DNA of 36,731 nucleotides from Granulicella sp. GTDB lineage: Bacteria; Acidobacteriota; Terriglobia; Terriglobales; Acidobacteriaceae. Positions 23,862 to 33,742 of this stretch are shown here, in pieces (within the stretch, counting starts at the first letter, position 1; each line of letters opens with the position of its first letter). The stretch covers positions 1-36,731 of the forward strand of contig PLOT01000174.1 in NCBI GenBank assembly GCA_003142215.1, in the 5' to 3' direction. The notes below the pieces were generated by a model that was not told the origin of the DNA, did not search any database, and saw only the letters and a list, made by a program, of their open reading frames with translations. The translations under genes and the position numbers were made by a program.

Positions 23862-26693
23862 ATGAAAACCACCCTCACACTTCTTCTGTTCCTATTCTTA
23901 GCGCCGGTATTGCTGGCGCAGCGCCCCTGGCAGGAGATTACGGTGCCGACGGTGAGCCAGGCAGCGGCGAACTTCAAGGCGCCGCCGCACGAGTATGGCG
24001 CGATCTCTCCGTTTACCGGGTGGGACGGCCCGGATCCCGTAGCACTCAAGCAGCGGATTACGGCTGATTTGGACCGCATGTCGGCGAATGGGATGTTCGT
24101 TTTCAACCTCGCATCGGGACGCAAGTCTCCGGGCGAACCGCCGTACCTGTCGCCGGGACACATGGACGAAGTGAAGTTTATCGTCCAGGAGGCTGCGAAG
24201 CGGAACATGCGGTTCTGGATTCAGGATGAGTCGAACTACCCGAGCGGCTTCGCGGGCGGCTACATCTCGCAGCGTTACCCGCAGCTTGGCATGCAGGTGA
24301 TGACCGCGGACATCTCGGTGCATGTGGTGACCGGCCAGGTGCTCGAGATGCCCGTGCCTCCGGACACGTTGGCAATCTGGGCGGTGCAGGGCAACCAGAC
24401 GGTGGTCCCGATCCCGATCCCGGCGGACATGCAGTTGAAGTACCAGGCACCTCTCAGTTGTCAGGTAAGGTTTCTGCGGCACATCTACCTCAGCTCGCCA
24501 ACGCGCAACGACAATCGCGCCGACGGGACTCGTGCGAAGAATGCAACCTACTCGCTGATCGATTATCTGGACCCCAAGGCGACCGACGCGTTCCTGCATA
24601 TCACTCATGAGACCTACTACGGCGCGGTGGGAGACCAGTTCGGCAAGATCGTGATGGGCTTCTTTGGCGATGAGCCCGACTACAGCGAGAACAACACCAC
24701 CGGCAGCCCCATTATTCCAGGCAGCAACGGCCTTCCCTGGACGCCTACGCTGCTGGAGCAGTTCAAGGCGCAGAAAGGATACGATCTGACGCCATTTCTT
24801 CCGGCGTGGTTCAACGGCCAGCCAACGGCGCAGTCCAATTTAGCCCGGGCCGATTACTACGACGTGTGGAGCGGCATCTTCCGCAATTCCTTCTTCGGCG
24901 AGCAGGCCAACTGGGCGAAGGCGCACAACGTCGAGTACCTGGTTCACCTGAACCACGAAGAGGCAATGCTCTCGCTGGAGAACAGCGAGGGCGACTACTT
25001 CCGCGACGAGCGATATGTAGGGGTTCCGGGAATCGACAACCTCAACCAGTTGGTCCCCAGCGCAGTGCACCGCTTCGACGCAACCTGGAGTACCAACAAC
25101 AACTTCCCCAAACTGGCGTCGTCCGCGGCGCATCTCTTCGGCAGGCCGCAGGTGTGGGCGGAAGAGGGCGGTGGCACCGGCGTCGACGGCAAGTACCAGA
25201 TGAACTTTCAACTGGTGCGTGGGGTCGACGCACTGCAGATTCGCGCCAACGGGCTGCGCGCCGGTGGTTCTGGCGGTGGCCAGGCGTCCGCGCCACCTCC
25301 GCCGGATACGCCCCAGACCCTTTGGTACGCAAACCGCGCCAGCTATCTGATGGCCATTGGCCGCCCTGCGGCGCAGGTTGGGCTGTACCATCCCGGCAAC
25401 ACCATCTGGCTCGGCGGCGATGCCGCGACCGAGGCCGACCGCAGCACAACCAAGCTCGGCTGGCAACTCTTCGAGCACCAGATCGACTGGGACTACTTCG
25501 ACGAGCAGTCGCTCAGTTCGGTGGCGACGATCGAGAACGGCGGCTTCAAAAACCTCAGTGGGCAGACCTACAAAGCCATCGTCCTGCCGTCGATGACCGT
25601 CATCACCCGCACCGGCCTCGCGCGCTTGCAGGAGTTTGCCAAGGCGGGCGGCAAGGTCATCTTCGTGGGCAAGACGCCGAGTCTGGTCCTGGACAAGACC
25701 TTCATGGATGCGAAGGAGAAGCCGGACCTGAGCTTCGCCACGCTGGTTGAGCCTTCGGGCGACATCACGCCGGCGGTGATCGCGGCGCTGCCCAAGCCGG
25801 ATGTCAAGCTGGATTCCGAATTCCTCCGCCTCACCTACACCCATCGCAAATTTGCCGACGGTGACATGTACTTCTTCTTCAATGAGAGCGACAAACCGGA
25901 GACGCGCACAGCAACCATCCAGGGACACGGCCAGGCGCAGGATTGGGACATGGCGACCGGCGAGATTCATCCCATGACCGCAGCGAAGGCCGAGGAAGAT
26001 TCAGTGCAGATTCCTCTGGTGCTCGGGCCGTATGAGGCAAAGGTGATCGTGGTCGGACCGCGGCCCGCGGGAATCGCCGCCGCCGAGCCGTCCTTTGTGT
26101 CCGGGAAAACACTGGCGGATTTTAACGGAGACTGGAAACTGAATCTGAAGGGCAAGCAGTTGACCACACCCATCAAGCCGTGGGAGGAGCTTGGCGTAAC
26201 ATCCTTCGCTGGCCCGGCAACCTACAGCCTGCAATTCACCGCGCCCGCCAAGCCTGCCGGTAAGCATGTCTATCTGGAGATCGGCGATGTGCATGACTAC
26301 GCGCACGTCACGCTCAACGGAAAAGAGGTAGGCGCACGGTCTTTCCAGCCCTATCGCTGGGATGTGACCAGCGATCTGAAGCCGGGCACGAACGACCTGA
26401 AGATCGAGGTGTATGGAACAGCCAGCCAAGGCCGGGGAGCAGGCGCGCCGCCTGCATCTACGCCACCTGCTGCTGCATCTGCGCCTGGTTCGGCACAGCT
26501 TCCTGCTGGCGGAGGGACGGAACCCGCTGCGGGGTCCAGGCGCCGGCCACAAGCCGGTGCAGCATCGGGAGCGGCTGTTCCGGGGGCTGCCCCGGCCGCG
26601 GGGCCAACTGCTGGAAGCGGAGCAAGCCGTGGCACCCCCTCTGCGCCCGCTACTTCGGGCCTGTTGAGTCCCGTCCGGTTGGTGGCCTACTGA
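23862..26693 (+). CDS. Secreted GH106-like glycosidase (alpha-L-rhamnosidase family)
   Basis: Signal peptide MKTTLTLLLFLFLAPVLLAQ; ...MRFWIQDESNYPSGFAGGYISQRYP...; C-terminal jelly-roll KHVYLEIGDVHDYAHVTLNGKEVGARSFQPYRWDVTSDLKPGTNDLKIEV. Confidence 0.8.
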   Translation: MKTTLTLLLFLFLAPVLLAQRPWQEITVPTVSQAAANFKAPPHEYGAISPFTGWDGPDPVALKQRITADLDRMSANGMFVFNLASGRKSPGEPPYLSPGHMDEVKFIVQEAAKRNMRFWIQDESNYPSGFAGGYISQRYPQLGMQVMTADISVHVVTGQVLEMPVPPDTLAIWAVQGNQTVVPIPIPADMQLKYQAPLSCQVRFLRHIYLSSPTRNDNRADGTRAKNATYSLIDYLDPKATDAFLHITHETYYGAVGDQFGKIVMGFFGDEPDYSENNTTGSPIIPGSNGLPWTPTLLEQFKAQKGYDLTPFLPAWFNGQPTAQSNLARADYYDVWSGIFRNSFFGEQANWAKAHNVEYLVHLNHEEAMLSLENSEGDYFRDERYVGVPGIDNLNQLVPSAVHRFDATWSTNNNFPKLASSAAHLFGRPQVWAEEGGGTGVDGKYQMNFQLVRGVDALQIRANGLRAGGSGGGQASAPPPPDTPQTLWYANRASYLMAIGRPAAQVGLYHPGNTIWLGGDAATEADRSTTKLGWQLFEHQIDWDYFDEQSLSSVATIENGGFKNLSGQTYKAIVLPSMTVITRTGLARLQEFAKAGGKVIFVGKTPSLVLDKTFMDAKEKPDLSFATLVEPSGDITPAVIAALPKPDVKLDSEFLRLTYTHRKFADGDMYFFFNESDKPETRTATIQGHGQAQDWDMATGEIHPMTAAKAEEDSVQIPLVLGPYEAKVIVVGPRPAGIAAAEPSFVSGKTLADFNGDWKLNLKGKQLTTPIKPWEELGVTSFAGPATYSLQFTAPAKPAGKHVYLEIGDVHDYAHVTLNGKEVGARSFQPYRWDVTSDLKPGTNDLKIEVYGTASQGRGAGAPPASTPPAAASAPGSAQLPAGGGTEPAAGSRRRPQAGAASGAAVPGAAPAAGPTAGSGASRGTPSAPATSGLLSPVRLVAY

Positions 26694-26816
26694 TTCCATT
26701 CTGAACCATCGTGGTTGCAAGCGTAGTGTGGTTGCAAGTTTACTTATGAGATCGATCCGAATCGCGGTCACCACAAAAGAGAGGTGCGGGAAGCCCTGAA
26801 GCTGAGTACGGAGTTA

Positions 26817-26834
26817 ACCGCATTCGGTTTTTTG
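26817..26834 (+). terminator. Possible short intrinsic terminator after GH106-like gene
   Basis: AACCG-CATT-CGGTT followed by TTTT. Confidence 0.35.
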
Positions 26835-26905
26835 TACGGCGCTCATGTTTCCGAGCGCTTTCGCCTCTCGGAGAGTCAATAAAGGATAATCATGAGGTTA
26901 CAAAA

Positions 26906-28630
26906 ATGAAACGCACATTCACGCGCCGGGATTTCACAAAGATGACGGCAGCTTCCGCAGTTGCTGTAGGTCTGGCGCGGACACACGCGCAAAGCGCCGC
27001 CGCCCTGCTGTCCCAGAACACGCCGCCGCAGGTGGAAGAGCCCGGCGCGGTGGCCGCCTACGCGCCTGCAAAGGTGGCATCCAATGCCCCGGGCGACCAA
27101 TGGTCCGGCCATGACTCGCCGGCACTGATCGCTGCCGCGCTGGCCAACCTGCCCGCCCTGCCGCCCGGTCCCTTCCAGCCCACATGGGACTCCATCCAGC
27201 AAAACTACAAGGACCCCGACTGGTTCCGCGACGCCAAGTTCGGCATCATGATGCACTGGGGCATCTACTCCGTGCCCGCCCACGCCAGCGAGTGGTATGT
27301 CCGCTACATGTATGGCGGCAATAAGGACGTCATGCAGTGGCACACCGAGCATTACGGGCCGCCCACCAAGTTCGGCTACAAGGACTTTTTGCCGATGTAC
27401 ACCGCGGCCAAGTGGGACCCGGACGCGTGGGCGCAGCTCTTCAAGAAGGCCGGCGCCAAATACGTCCTTGCGCCGGGAGAGCATCACGACGGCTTCTCCA
27501 ACTGGGACAGCGCCATCAATCCGTACAACGCCGTCAACTATGGGCCACACCGCGACCTGGACGGCGACCTCATCAAAGCGGTGCGAAAGATCGGCCTCAA
27601 GACCGGAATCTCCGACCACTCCTTCTTCCACTTCGTCTTTATCCCCGCGCTTGCCGGGAGCGATGAGTACGACCCGAAGTGGGCCGCCTTCTACAACGTC
27701 GCGGACAAGAGCAACGCGGCGCGCATCAAGTTCATGCACGACTGGGTGGCGAAACGCATCGAGACCATCGACAAGTACCAGCCCGACATGCTGTGGTTCG
27801 ACATGAACACCGACCACAACACGGACCCGCTGAAGACGCAGGTCTCCGCCTACTACTTCAACCGCGCGCGGCAATGGGGCAAGCAGGTGGGTATCAGCGC
27901 CAAGCAGGCCGCATGGGTCACCGGCCAGATCATGGATTACGAACGCGAAGGACGCGCGCCCATGGAGCTGGTCGATTGGATCTGGCAGCCCGACGATCCC
28001 ATCACCGACAAGTTTGGCTATGTTACAGAGCAAAAACCGTACAAGCCAGACCAGTTCGTGTGGAAGATCGTCGAGAACAGCAGCAAGAACGGCAATCTGC
28101 TGCTGAACATCTCCCCACGCGCCGATGGCACCATTCCCCAGGAACAACAGGACGTGCTGTTGGCCATCGGCAAGTGGCTCGAAGTGAACGGCGAGGCAAT
28201 CTACTCGACTCGCCCGTGGACAAAGTATGGAGAGGGCCCTGTGGCCGACGCAGCAGCCGCTGCAATGGTCAAGATACGCGCCGCAGGCAACTTTGCAGGC
28301 CGCACAAACGGGCAGAACCTGGGTGGTGCCGGGGTCAGCGGCGGCGGGATCTCGCGCAACGGATATACGCCCGCGGACATCCGCTTCACCACCCATGGCA
28401 ACACGCTCTACGCGACGGTGATGAGCTGGCCGGGCGACGCGCCCGTCACCATCGCCTCGCTGGCCAAGGGCGCGCCGGTGCAGGGAAACGTCAAGAAGGT
28501 CGAATTGCTCGGCCATGCCGGGCCGCTCAAATTTACGCAGGATGCGGATGGGCTGAAGGTGATATTCCCGACGGAAAAGCCCTGCGACTTTGTCTATGCG
28601 CTGAAGATCACCGGACTTAAGCTGAGTTAA
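26906..28630 (+). CDS. GH29 alpha-L-fucosidase-like, Tat signal
   Basis: MKRTFTRRDFTKM twin-arginine leader; WFRDAKFGIMMHWGIYSVPAHASEWY, EHHDGFSNWDS, PDMLWFDMNTD; SD-like GAGG upstream. Confidence 0.88.
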   Translation: MKRTFTRRDFTKMTAASAVAVGLARTHAQSAAALLSQNTPPQVEEPGAVAAYAPAKVASNAPGDQWSGHDSPALIAAALANLPALPPGPFQPTWDSIQQNYKDPDWFRDAKFGIMMHWGIYSVPAHASEWYVRYMYGGNKDVMQWHTEHYGPPTKFGYKDFLPMYTAAKWDPDAWAQLFKKAGAKYVLAPGEHHDGFSNWDSAINPYNAVNYGPHRDLDGDLIKAVRKIGLKTGISDHSFFHFVFIPALAGSDEYDPKWAAFYNVADKSNAARIKFMHDWVAKRIETIDKYQPDMLWFDMNTDHNTDPLKTQVSAYYFNRARQWGKQVGISAKQAAWVTGQIMDYEREGRAPMELVDWIWQPDDPITDKFGYVTEQKPYKPDQFVWKIVENSSKNGNLLLNISPRADGTIPQEQQDVLLAIGKWLEVNGEAIYSTRPWTKYGEGPVADAAAAAMVKIRAAGNFAGRTNGQNLGGAGVSGGGISRNGYTPADIRFTTHGNTLYATVMSWPGDAPVTIASLAKGAPVQGNVKKVELLGHAGPLKFTQDADGLKVIFPTEKPCDFVYALKITGLKLS

Positions 28631-28654
28631 TTCCACGGACTGGAGAGACCCGCC

Positions 28655-30277
28655 ATGAAACGCACATTCACACGCCGCAAATTTCTGGAAACATCCGCGC
28701 TTGCCGCAGCCGCCGGTGGCTGCGCTCCTCTATGGCAATCGCGCGCCCGCGCTCAGGCTGCATCGACGGCTTCCGCCGCGCCCCTTCCGGCGATCGCTCG
28801 CGGCCCGTTCCAGGGCTCCCGCGAATCGCTCAATGCGTACCACATGCCGGATTGGTTTGCCGACGCCAAGTTCGGCATGTGGAACCACTGGGGGCCGCAG
28901 TCCGCGGCCGAGTACGGCGATTGGTATGCGCGGCGAATGTACGTCCAGGGAGAGCCGCAGTACCAGCACCATCTGGAACACTACGGCCACCCCTCGAAGA
29001 CGGGTTTTGTGGACGTCATCAAGTCCTGGAAGGCCGACAAGTTCGACGCGGACTACCTGATGGGCCTGTATCAAAAGGCCGGAGCGAAGTATTACGTCGC
29101 CATGGGTTGCCATCACGACAACTTCGACATGTGGAACTCGAAGTTTCAGCCCCGTTGGAACGCGGCCAACAGCGGTCCGAAGAAGGACATCCTCGGCAGC
29201 TTCGGCAAGGCGGCCCGGCAGCACGGTCTGCGGTTCGGCGTCAGCGAGCACCTCTCCAACAGCTTCTGCTGGTTTGGTACGGCGCACGGCAGCGACAAGA
29301 CCGGTCCGCTGGCCGGCGTTCCCTACGATGGCACCTGGCCGCAGTACGCCGATCTCTACCACAACTACAGCCAGATGCCGAAGGACTTCGTCGACAAGGT
29401 GGTGAATGCGCCCGCCAAGGGAGCGATCGCGATGAGCCGCGAAGGCCCCGATTCGTGGCGCATCAACTACTTCAATCGCATCATGGACGTGGTCTCGCAA
29501 TACGATCCCGATCTGCTGTATACCGACGGCGGCATTCCATTCGGCGATGATGGACTAGCGATCGTCGCACATCTTTACAACACCAGCGCCGCCCACCATG
29601 GCGGCAAAGTCGAGGCGATCTACACCAGTAAGAGCCGGCCCGACGCTGAATCCGGCATGTGCCTGCTCGATGTGGAGCGCGGCGTGGTGGACGGCATCTG
29701 GCCGCGCGCGTGGCAGACGGACACATGCATCGGCAACTGGCACTACGATACGCGCGCCCGGTACAAGACCCCTAAACGCGTGATCGACATGCTGGTGGAC
29801 ATCGTCAGCCGCAACGGCAATCTGCTCCTCAACTTTCCGCTGCCCAACAGCGGCATGCCTGACGATAAGGAGATGGCCATCCTGGAGAGCATCACCGCGT
29901 GGATGGCGGCCAACAGCGAAGGAATATACGCAACCCGGCCATATAAGATCTTCGGTGCCGGGCCAGGCGCGGAGTTCAAGCCGCCGGCCGGCGCGCAGTT
30001 CAACGAGAACACCCGCCAGGACCTCACCGCCGAGGACGTTCGCTACACCATCAAGGGCAAGACGCTCTACGCGTTCGTGATGGGCTGGCCGGGCAAGGAA
30101 GCGGTGATCCCATCGCTGGCAACCACGGCCAAGCAGGGCGTTGGCAGAATCCAGAACGTGGAACTCCTCGGAGCGGGCAAGATGAAGTTCACCCAGAATG
30201 AAACCGCATTGACGGTACAGCTCCCGGAAAAGCAACCCAGTGAACATGCCATCGCGTTCAAGATCATGGGCGCGTGA
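28655..30277 (+). CDS. GH29 alpha-L-fucosidase-like, Tat signal (divergent subfamily)
   Basis: MKRTFTRRKFLET leader; WFADAKFGMWNHWGPQSAAEYGDWYARRMY, GCHHDNFDMWNSKFQPRWNAANSGPKKDI, DPDLLYTDGGIPFGD. Confidence 0.88.
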   Translation: MKRTFTRRKFLETSALAAAAGGCAPLWQSRARAQAASTASAAPLPAIARGPFQGSRESLNAYHMPDWFADAKFGMWNHWGPQSAAEYGDWYARRMYVQGEPQYQHHLEHYGHPSKTGFVDVIKSWKADKFDADYLMGLYQKAGAKYYVAMGCHHDNFDMWNSKFQPRWNAANSGPKKDILGSFGKAARQHGLRFGVSEHLSNSFCWFGTAHGSDKTGPLAGVPYDGTWPQYADLYHNYSQMPKDFVDKVVNAPAKGAIAMSREGPDSWRINYFNRIMDVVSQYDPDLLYTDGGIPFGDDGLAIVAHLYNTSAAHHGGKVEAIYTSKSRPDAESGMCLLDVERGVVDGIWPRAWQTDTCIGNWHYDTRARYKTPKRVIDMLVDIVSRNGNLLLNFPLPNSGMPDDKEMAILESITAWMAANSEGIYATRPYKIFGAGPGAEFKPPAGAQFNENTRQDLTAEDVRYTIKGKTLYAFVMGWPGKEAVIPSLATTAKQGVGRIQNVELLGAGKMKFTQNETALTVQLPEKQPSEHAIAFKIMGA

Positions 30278-30308
30278 GACAGAACCGGCACACCCGTAAG
30301 ATCGCCGC

Positions 30309-30671
30309 AACCGCGATCCCACCCGCGGCGGCGGCGCAACCACCCTCAATGAGATCGCTCGGCACGCCAATGTTGGCATCATTATTGACCAGCGTTCCAT
30401 CCCCATACGGGAGTCTGTCAAAGGCGCCTGCGAAGTTCTCGGCCTCGATCCGCTGTATGTTGCCAACGAAGGGAAGTTGCTTGCTTTCGTTGTGCCAAAG
30501 ATGGCGGAAGCCGTGCTCGACCGAATGCGCCAGCATCCGCTTGGCTGCGACGCCGCCGTCATCGGCGAGGTGGTTGACACTCACCCCGGCATGGTCCTGA
30601 TGAAGACAGAGATCGGCGGCACGCGTGTCCTCGACGTCATGTTCGGCGAGCAGCTTCCCCGCATCTGCTGA
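30309..30671 (+). pseudogene. hypE: C-terminal fragment of hydrogenase maturation factor HypE
   Basis: Frame reads NRDPTRGGGATTLNEIARHANVGIIIDQRSIPIRESVKGACEVLGLDPLYVANEGKLLAFVVPKMAEAVLDRMRQHPLGCDAAVIGEVVDTHPGMVLMKTEIGGTRVLDVMFGEQLPRIC*; N-terminal part absent, upstream in-frame stop. Confidence 0.88.
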
Positions 30672-30879
30672 TCGCCGGTGCGATCGGCTTCATGCCGTCG
30701 AAGGATGCCCTACAGCCGAGGTGTGTTCTTTGAAATACTCCGGATATTCGCGGTGCAGCTATCTTCCCTTTGAGGCCCTGGACTCCGGCGATCCCCAGGC
30801 GAAGATCATCGCCTTCCTCGACAGGATTCGCCGGACCTTCGCAGCGTAGTTTCCCCGCCCCCGAGAAGTTGGCCCCCGC

Positions 30880-33573
30880 CTACTTCTCCGCGGGCCCCTG
30901 CAATTGCTGGGGCCAGAAGGGTGCAATGCCATCAGTCACGACCACAGGCTTCGACGCAATCTGTATCTGCGCGGAATTCAAACCATCCCGCTTGGCCGTG
31001 ACAGTGATGGTCCCAGCCGTCAGGGTCGAGCGCACCGCGACGCGGTTGATGCCGCACTCGGTATTGAGGTAAAGGTTGTTGGTCGAATCGAGCTTGCCGC
31101 TGTTGTAGCCTCCGCGCCAAATGCCGGGGCCGGCACATGTGAAGTCGACGCGTGCGTCGTCTGTGGGGCAACGCTGGCCCTTGCCGTCCATGGCCTCGAA
31201 GTCGATGAGCGCGATGTCCTCACCATCGGCCTGCAGGCCGTGCGGGCCGAGGATGGGGGTGAGACGGATGGCTACCGCTGGGCCTGCCGTCGTTATCTCC
31301 TGCTGGGCGGCGATCTTGTCACCGTTCTTGCCGATGGCCTTGATGCTGCCGGGGGCGAAGGCGATGTCGGGGAAGGCGAAGACCCAGTTGTTGTCGGGTT
31401 TGGAGTTGACGCCGGCGGATTTGCCGTTGACGAAGAGCTCGACCGACTCGGTGTTGGCGACGACGTAGACGGTTTTGACGGTCTTGGAGCCGTCGGGCTG
31501 GGTGGCTGGGTAGGTCCAGTGGCCGAGGATGTGCAGGTCGGGCTGCTCGCTCTGGATGACGCGGTGGGCGTAGTAAATCTCCTTGGGCAGTCGCATGGCA
31601 TCCACCTTGCCGCTGACGCGGCAGACTTCGGTGGAGTCCTGGCGGCCGTCGGCGTCCTCGTCGGTGAAGTAGATGGAGCAGTAGGCGGACCAGCGGGAGT
31701 GCGCCGGGTCAGTATTGGAGATGCGGTTACTCCAATAGTCCCAGTAACGCTTGACGCCGGCGACTGCAAAGCTCTCCGAGGTGTACTGATAGGTATCGTT
31801 CGGTCCCTTTTTGAAGCCGTAGTACGGCGGCGAGTCGATGTCCCAGAAGCGGCGGGCGCCTTCGTCGCGGAAGTCCTCGGACTCAATGATGGGCGCATGG
31901 TCGCGCCGTTCGGCCGAGTAGGCGCGGAACATCGCCTTCGGGCCGTTCAGCGTTTCCACTCCTCTGTCCTGGGCCATCATCACGCCGTAATACTCCGCAA
32001 TGGGGGTTGTAGCCGTATTGATCGCGGTGTTGGCGTCGCCACGCGCGCCCATGGCGCGACCGCCGTCAGGATCCCATTGCTTGCGCAGATCGACCATTTG
32101 CTGCATCTGGCCGGGCGCAACCATGGTGTTGCCCGCCTCCCAAAAGAAGATGCTGGGGTTGTTGCGGAAGTAGACGATCGAATTGCGCATCACCTCGACG
32201 CGCTGGTCCCATTGGCGTCCCGTGACATCGCGCTCGCTGTCGCCGGCCGGACAGACCTGGACGATGCCGAAACGCGCGAAGGAATCCGCATCCACCTTCT
32301 GCGGCGAAATGTGCATCCAGCGCATGTAGTTGCCGTGGCAGTCGCGGATGAGCTTGGCGGTGTAGTCGTGCATCCAGTCGGGATAGCCTGCGCCGACACC
32401 AGCCCATTCATCGGCCGAGCGCTGGGAAAATCCCTTGAGATAGACGAACTTCTCGTTGATGTAGAGGCCGCCCGTGCCCGCGCCACCCTTGAACTCGGCC
32501 TTGCGGAAGCCGGTCTCGATGCGGTTGACATCGACCGCCTTTCCGTTGACCTTGAGGATGCTGTAGACATCGTAGAGGTAGGGGTCTTCGACGCTCCAGA
32601 AGCGCGCGTTGGCGAGGGGACCGGTGGCGGACATGACGCTTTTTTCGCCGTCCACCATGTCGACGGGGTCGCCATCGAACTGCGCGCAAACGCGTCCGTT
32701 GTGGTCGACGATGACGGCTGAGAGGCCCACCGTCGCACGGTCGCCCGAGGTGTTGTGGACCTCGGCATCGACGGTGACGCCGGCGGTCTTCTTCGCGATG
32801 TTGAAGTTGCCGGCGTGGATGTAGACGCCCTGGCTCTCCAGGCCGTAGTAGAGCGGCAGCGTCTGGTGGATCTTGCCCGTAACATGCAGCCAGACATGGC
32901 GGTTGATGCCGCCGTAGTTGGGGTTGAAGTTGTTCCCGCTCCACTGATAGCTGGTTCCCACGCAGGGGGTGCCATCGGCGTTCTTTGGGTTGGCCATGCA
33001 GAAGGCGCGTTCCTTGTAGGCGGTGGTGTTGTCCACTTTGACCGCCAGCACGTTCCCCTGTGCGCCGAGATGCACTGCGTCCGTAATGTCGATGCCATAG
33101 GCGGTGATGCCGTTCTCATACAGGCCGACCTGCTTGCCGTTGAGGAAGATGTCTCCAGCCTGGCGCATGCCTTCGAACTCGAGGAAGACGCGGTTGCCGG
33201 TAAGCGCGGCAGGGAGCTTGAAGTGCTTGCGATACCAGGAGAGTCCTTTGTACGTACCCATGTCGCCGCCGCCGTGGGAGATGAGCTTGCGGAAGGAATC
33301 GACATCATTGAAGCTGTGGGGTGTCGCAATTGTGGTCCACTTGGAGTCGTCGAAGGCGGGAACTTCGGCGCCGGAGACATCTTCACGGATGAACTTCCAG
33401 TCGTAATTGAAGTTCAGCGTAGAGCGTGGGGATTTGGGAGGAGTATATGGCCCGTTCGCGGACTGGGCTGCGGCGAATGCTGGATAGGCCCGGCCTAGCA
33501 CAACCGGCAATCCCAAAGCCATGAACGTGCTATTCCCAATGAACTTGCGGCGAGTGACTTTGCGAGATGACAT
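30880..33573 (-). CDS. GH2-family glycosidase (beta-galactosidase-like), Tat signal
   Basis: MSSRKVTRRKFIGNS leader; LNFNYDWKFIREDV...FDDSKWTTIATPHSFN...YRKHFKLP...VFLEFEGMRQAGDIFLNGKQVGLYENGITAYGIDITD; C-terminal VELFVNGKSAG domain. ORF-track N-terminal extension to 33759 rejected. Confidence 0.9.
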   Translation of the reverse strand: MSSRKVTRRKFIGNSTFMALGLPVVLGRAYPAFAAAQSANGPYTPPKSPRSTLNFNYDWKFIREDVSGAEVPAFDDSKWTTIATPHSFNDVDSFRKLISHGGGDMGTYKGLSWYRKHFKLPAALTGNRVFLEFEGMRQAGDIFLNGKQVGLYENGITAYGIDITDAVHLGAQGNVLAVKVDNTTAYKERAFCMANPKNADGTPCVGTSYQWSGNNFNPNYGGINRHVWLHVTGKIHQTLPLYYGLESQGVYIHAGNFNIAKKTAGVTVDAEVHNTSGDRATVGLSAVIVDHNGRVCAQFDGDPVDMVDGEKSVMSATGPLANARFWSVEDPYLYDVYSILKVNGKAVDVNRIETGFRKAEFKGGAGTGGLYINEKFVYLKGFSQRSADEWAGVGAGYPDWMHDYTAKLIRDCHGNYMRWMHISPQKVDADSFARFGIVQVCPAGDSERDVTGRQWDQRVEVMRNSIVYFRNNPSIFFWEAGNTMVAPGQMQQMVDLRKQWDPDGGRAMGARGDANTAINTATTPIAEYYGVMMAQDRGVETLNGPKAMFRAYSAERRDHAPIIESEDFRDEGARRFWDIDSPPYYGFKKGPNDTYQYTSESFAVAGVKRYWDYWSNRISNTDPAHSRWSAYCSIYFTDEDADGRQDSTEVCRVSGKVDAMRLPKEIYYAHRVIQSEQPDLHILGHWTYPATQPDGSKTVKTVYVVANTESVELFVNGKSAGVNSKPDNNWVFAFPDIAFAPGSIKAIGKNGDKIAAQQEITTAGPAVAIRLTPILGPHGLQADGEDIALIDFEAMDGKGQRCPTDDARVDFTCAGPGIWRGGYNSGKLDSTNNLYLNTECGINRVAVRSTLTAGTITVTAKRDGLNSAQIQIASKPVVVTDGIAPFWPQQLQGPAEK

Positions 33574-33742
33574 ATGGCTTAGGCACCTTTCGGGTTTCGG
33601 GTCCGCGGGGGGCGGTGGTTGGGACCGGGGCAACAGGAGCGCCGGGACGGCCACTGCCGGGCGCGGCCGGGTAGGCGTTGCTGCCGTCGTTGAGTTCCAG
33701 GCGGACGTATGGTCTGCCCGATCTGTTGTACCAGTTCGTTTG

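Noticed and set aside
26876-28636. 586-aa minus ORF spanning the whole GH29 gene antisense
   Set aside because: Strikingly long, but exactly mirrors the coding GH29 frame; no recognisable domain or signal; GC-skew artefact is the simpler reading.
30625-30849. 74-aa ORF ending FEALDSGDPQAKIIAFLDRIRRTFAA
   Set aside because: The C-terminal stretch looks protein-like, but I could not assign a family; possibly another relic.
30904-32721. 605-aa + ORF antisense to GH2
   Set aside because: Val/Asp/Gly-rich mirror of the GH2 coding frame; no domain recognised.
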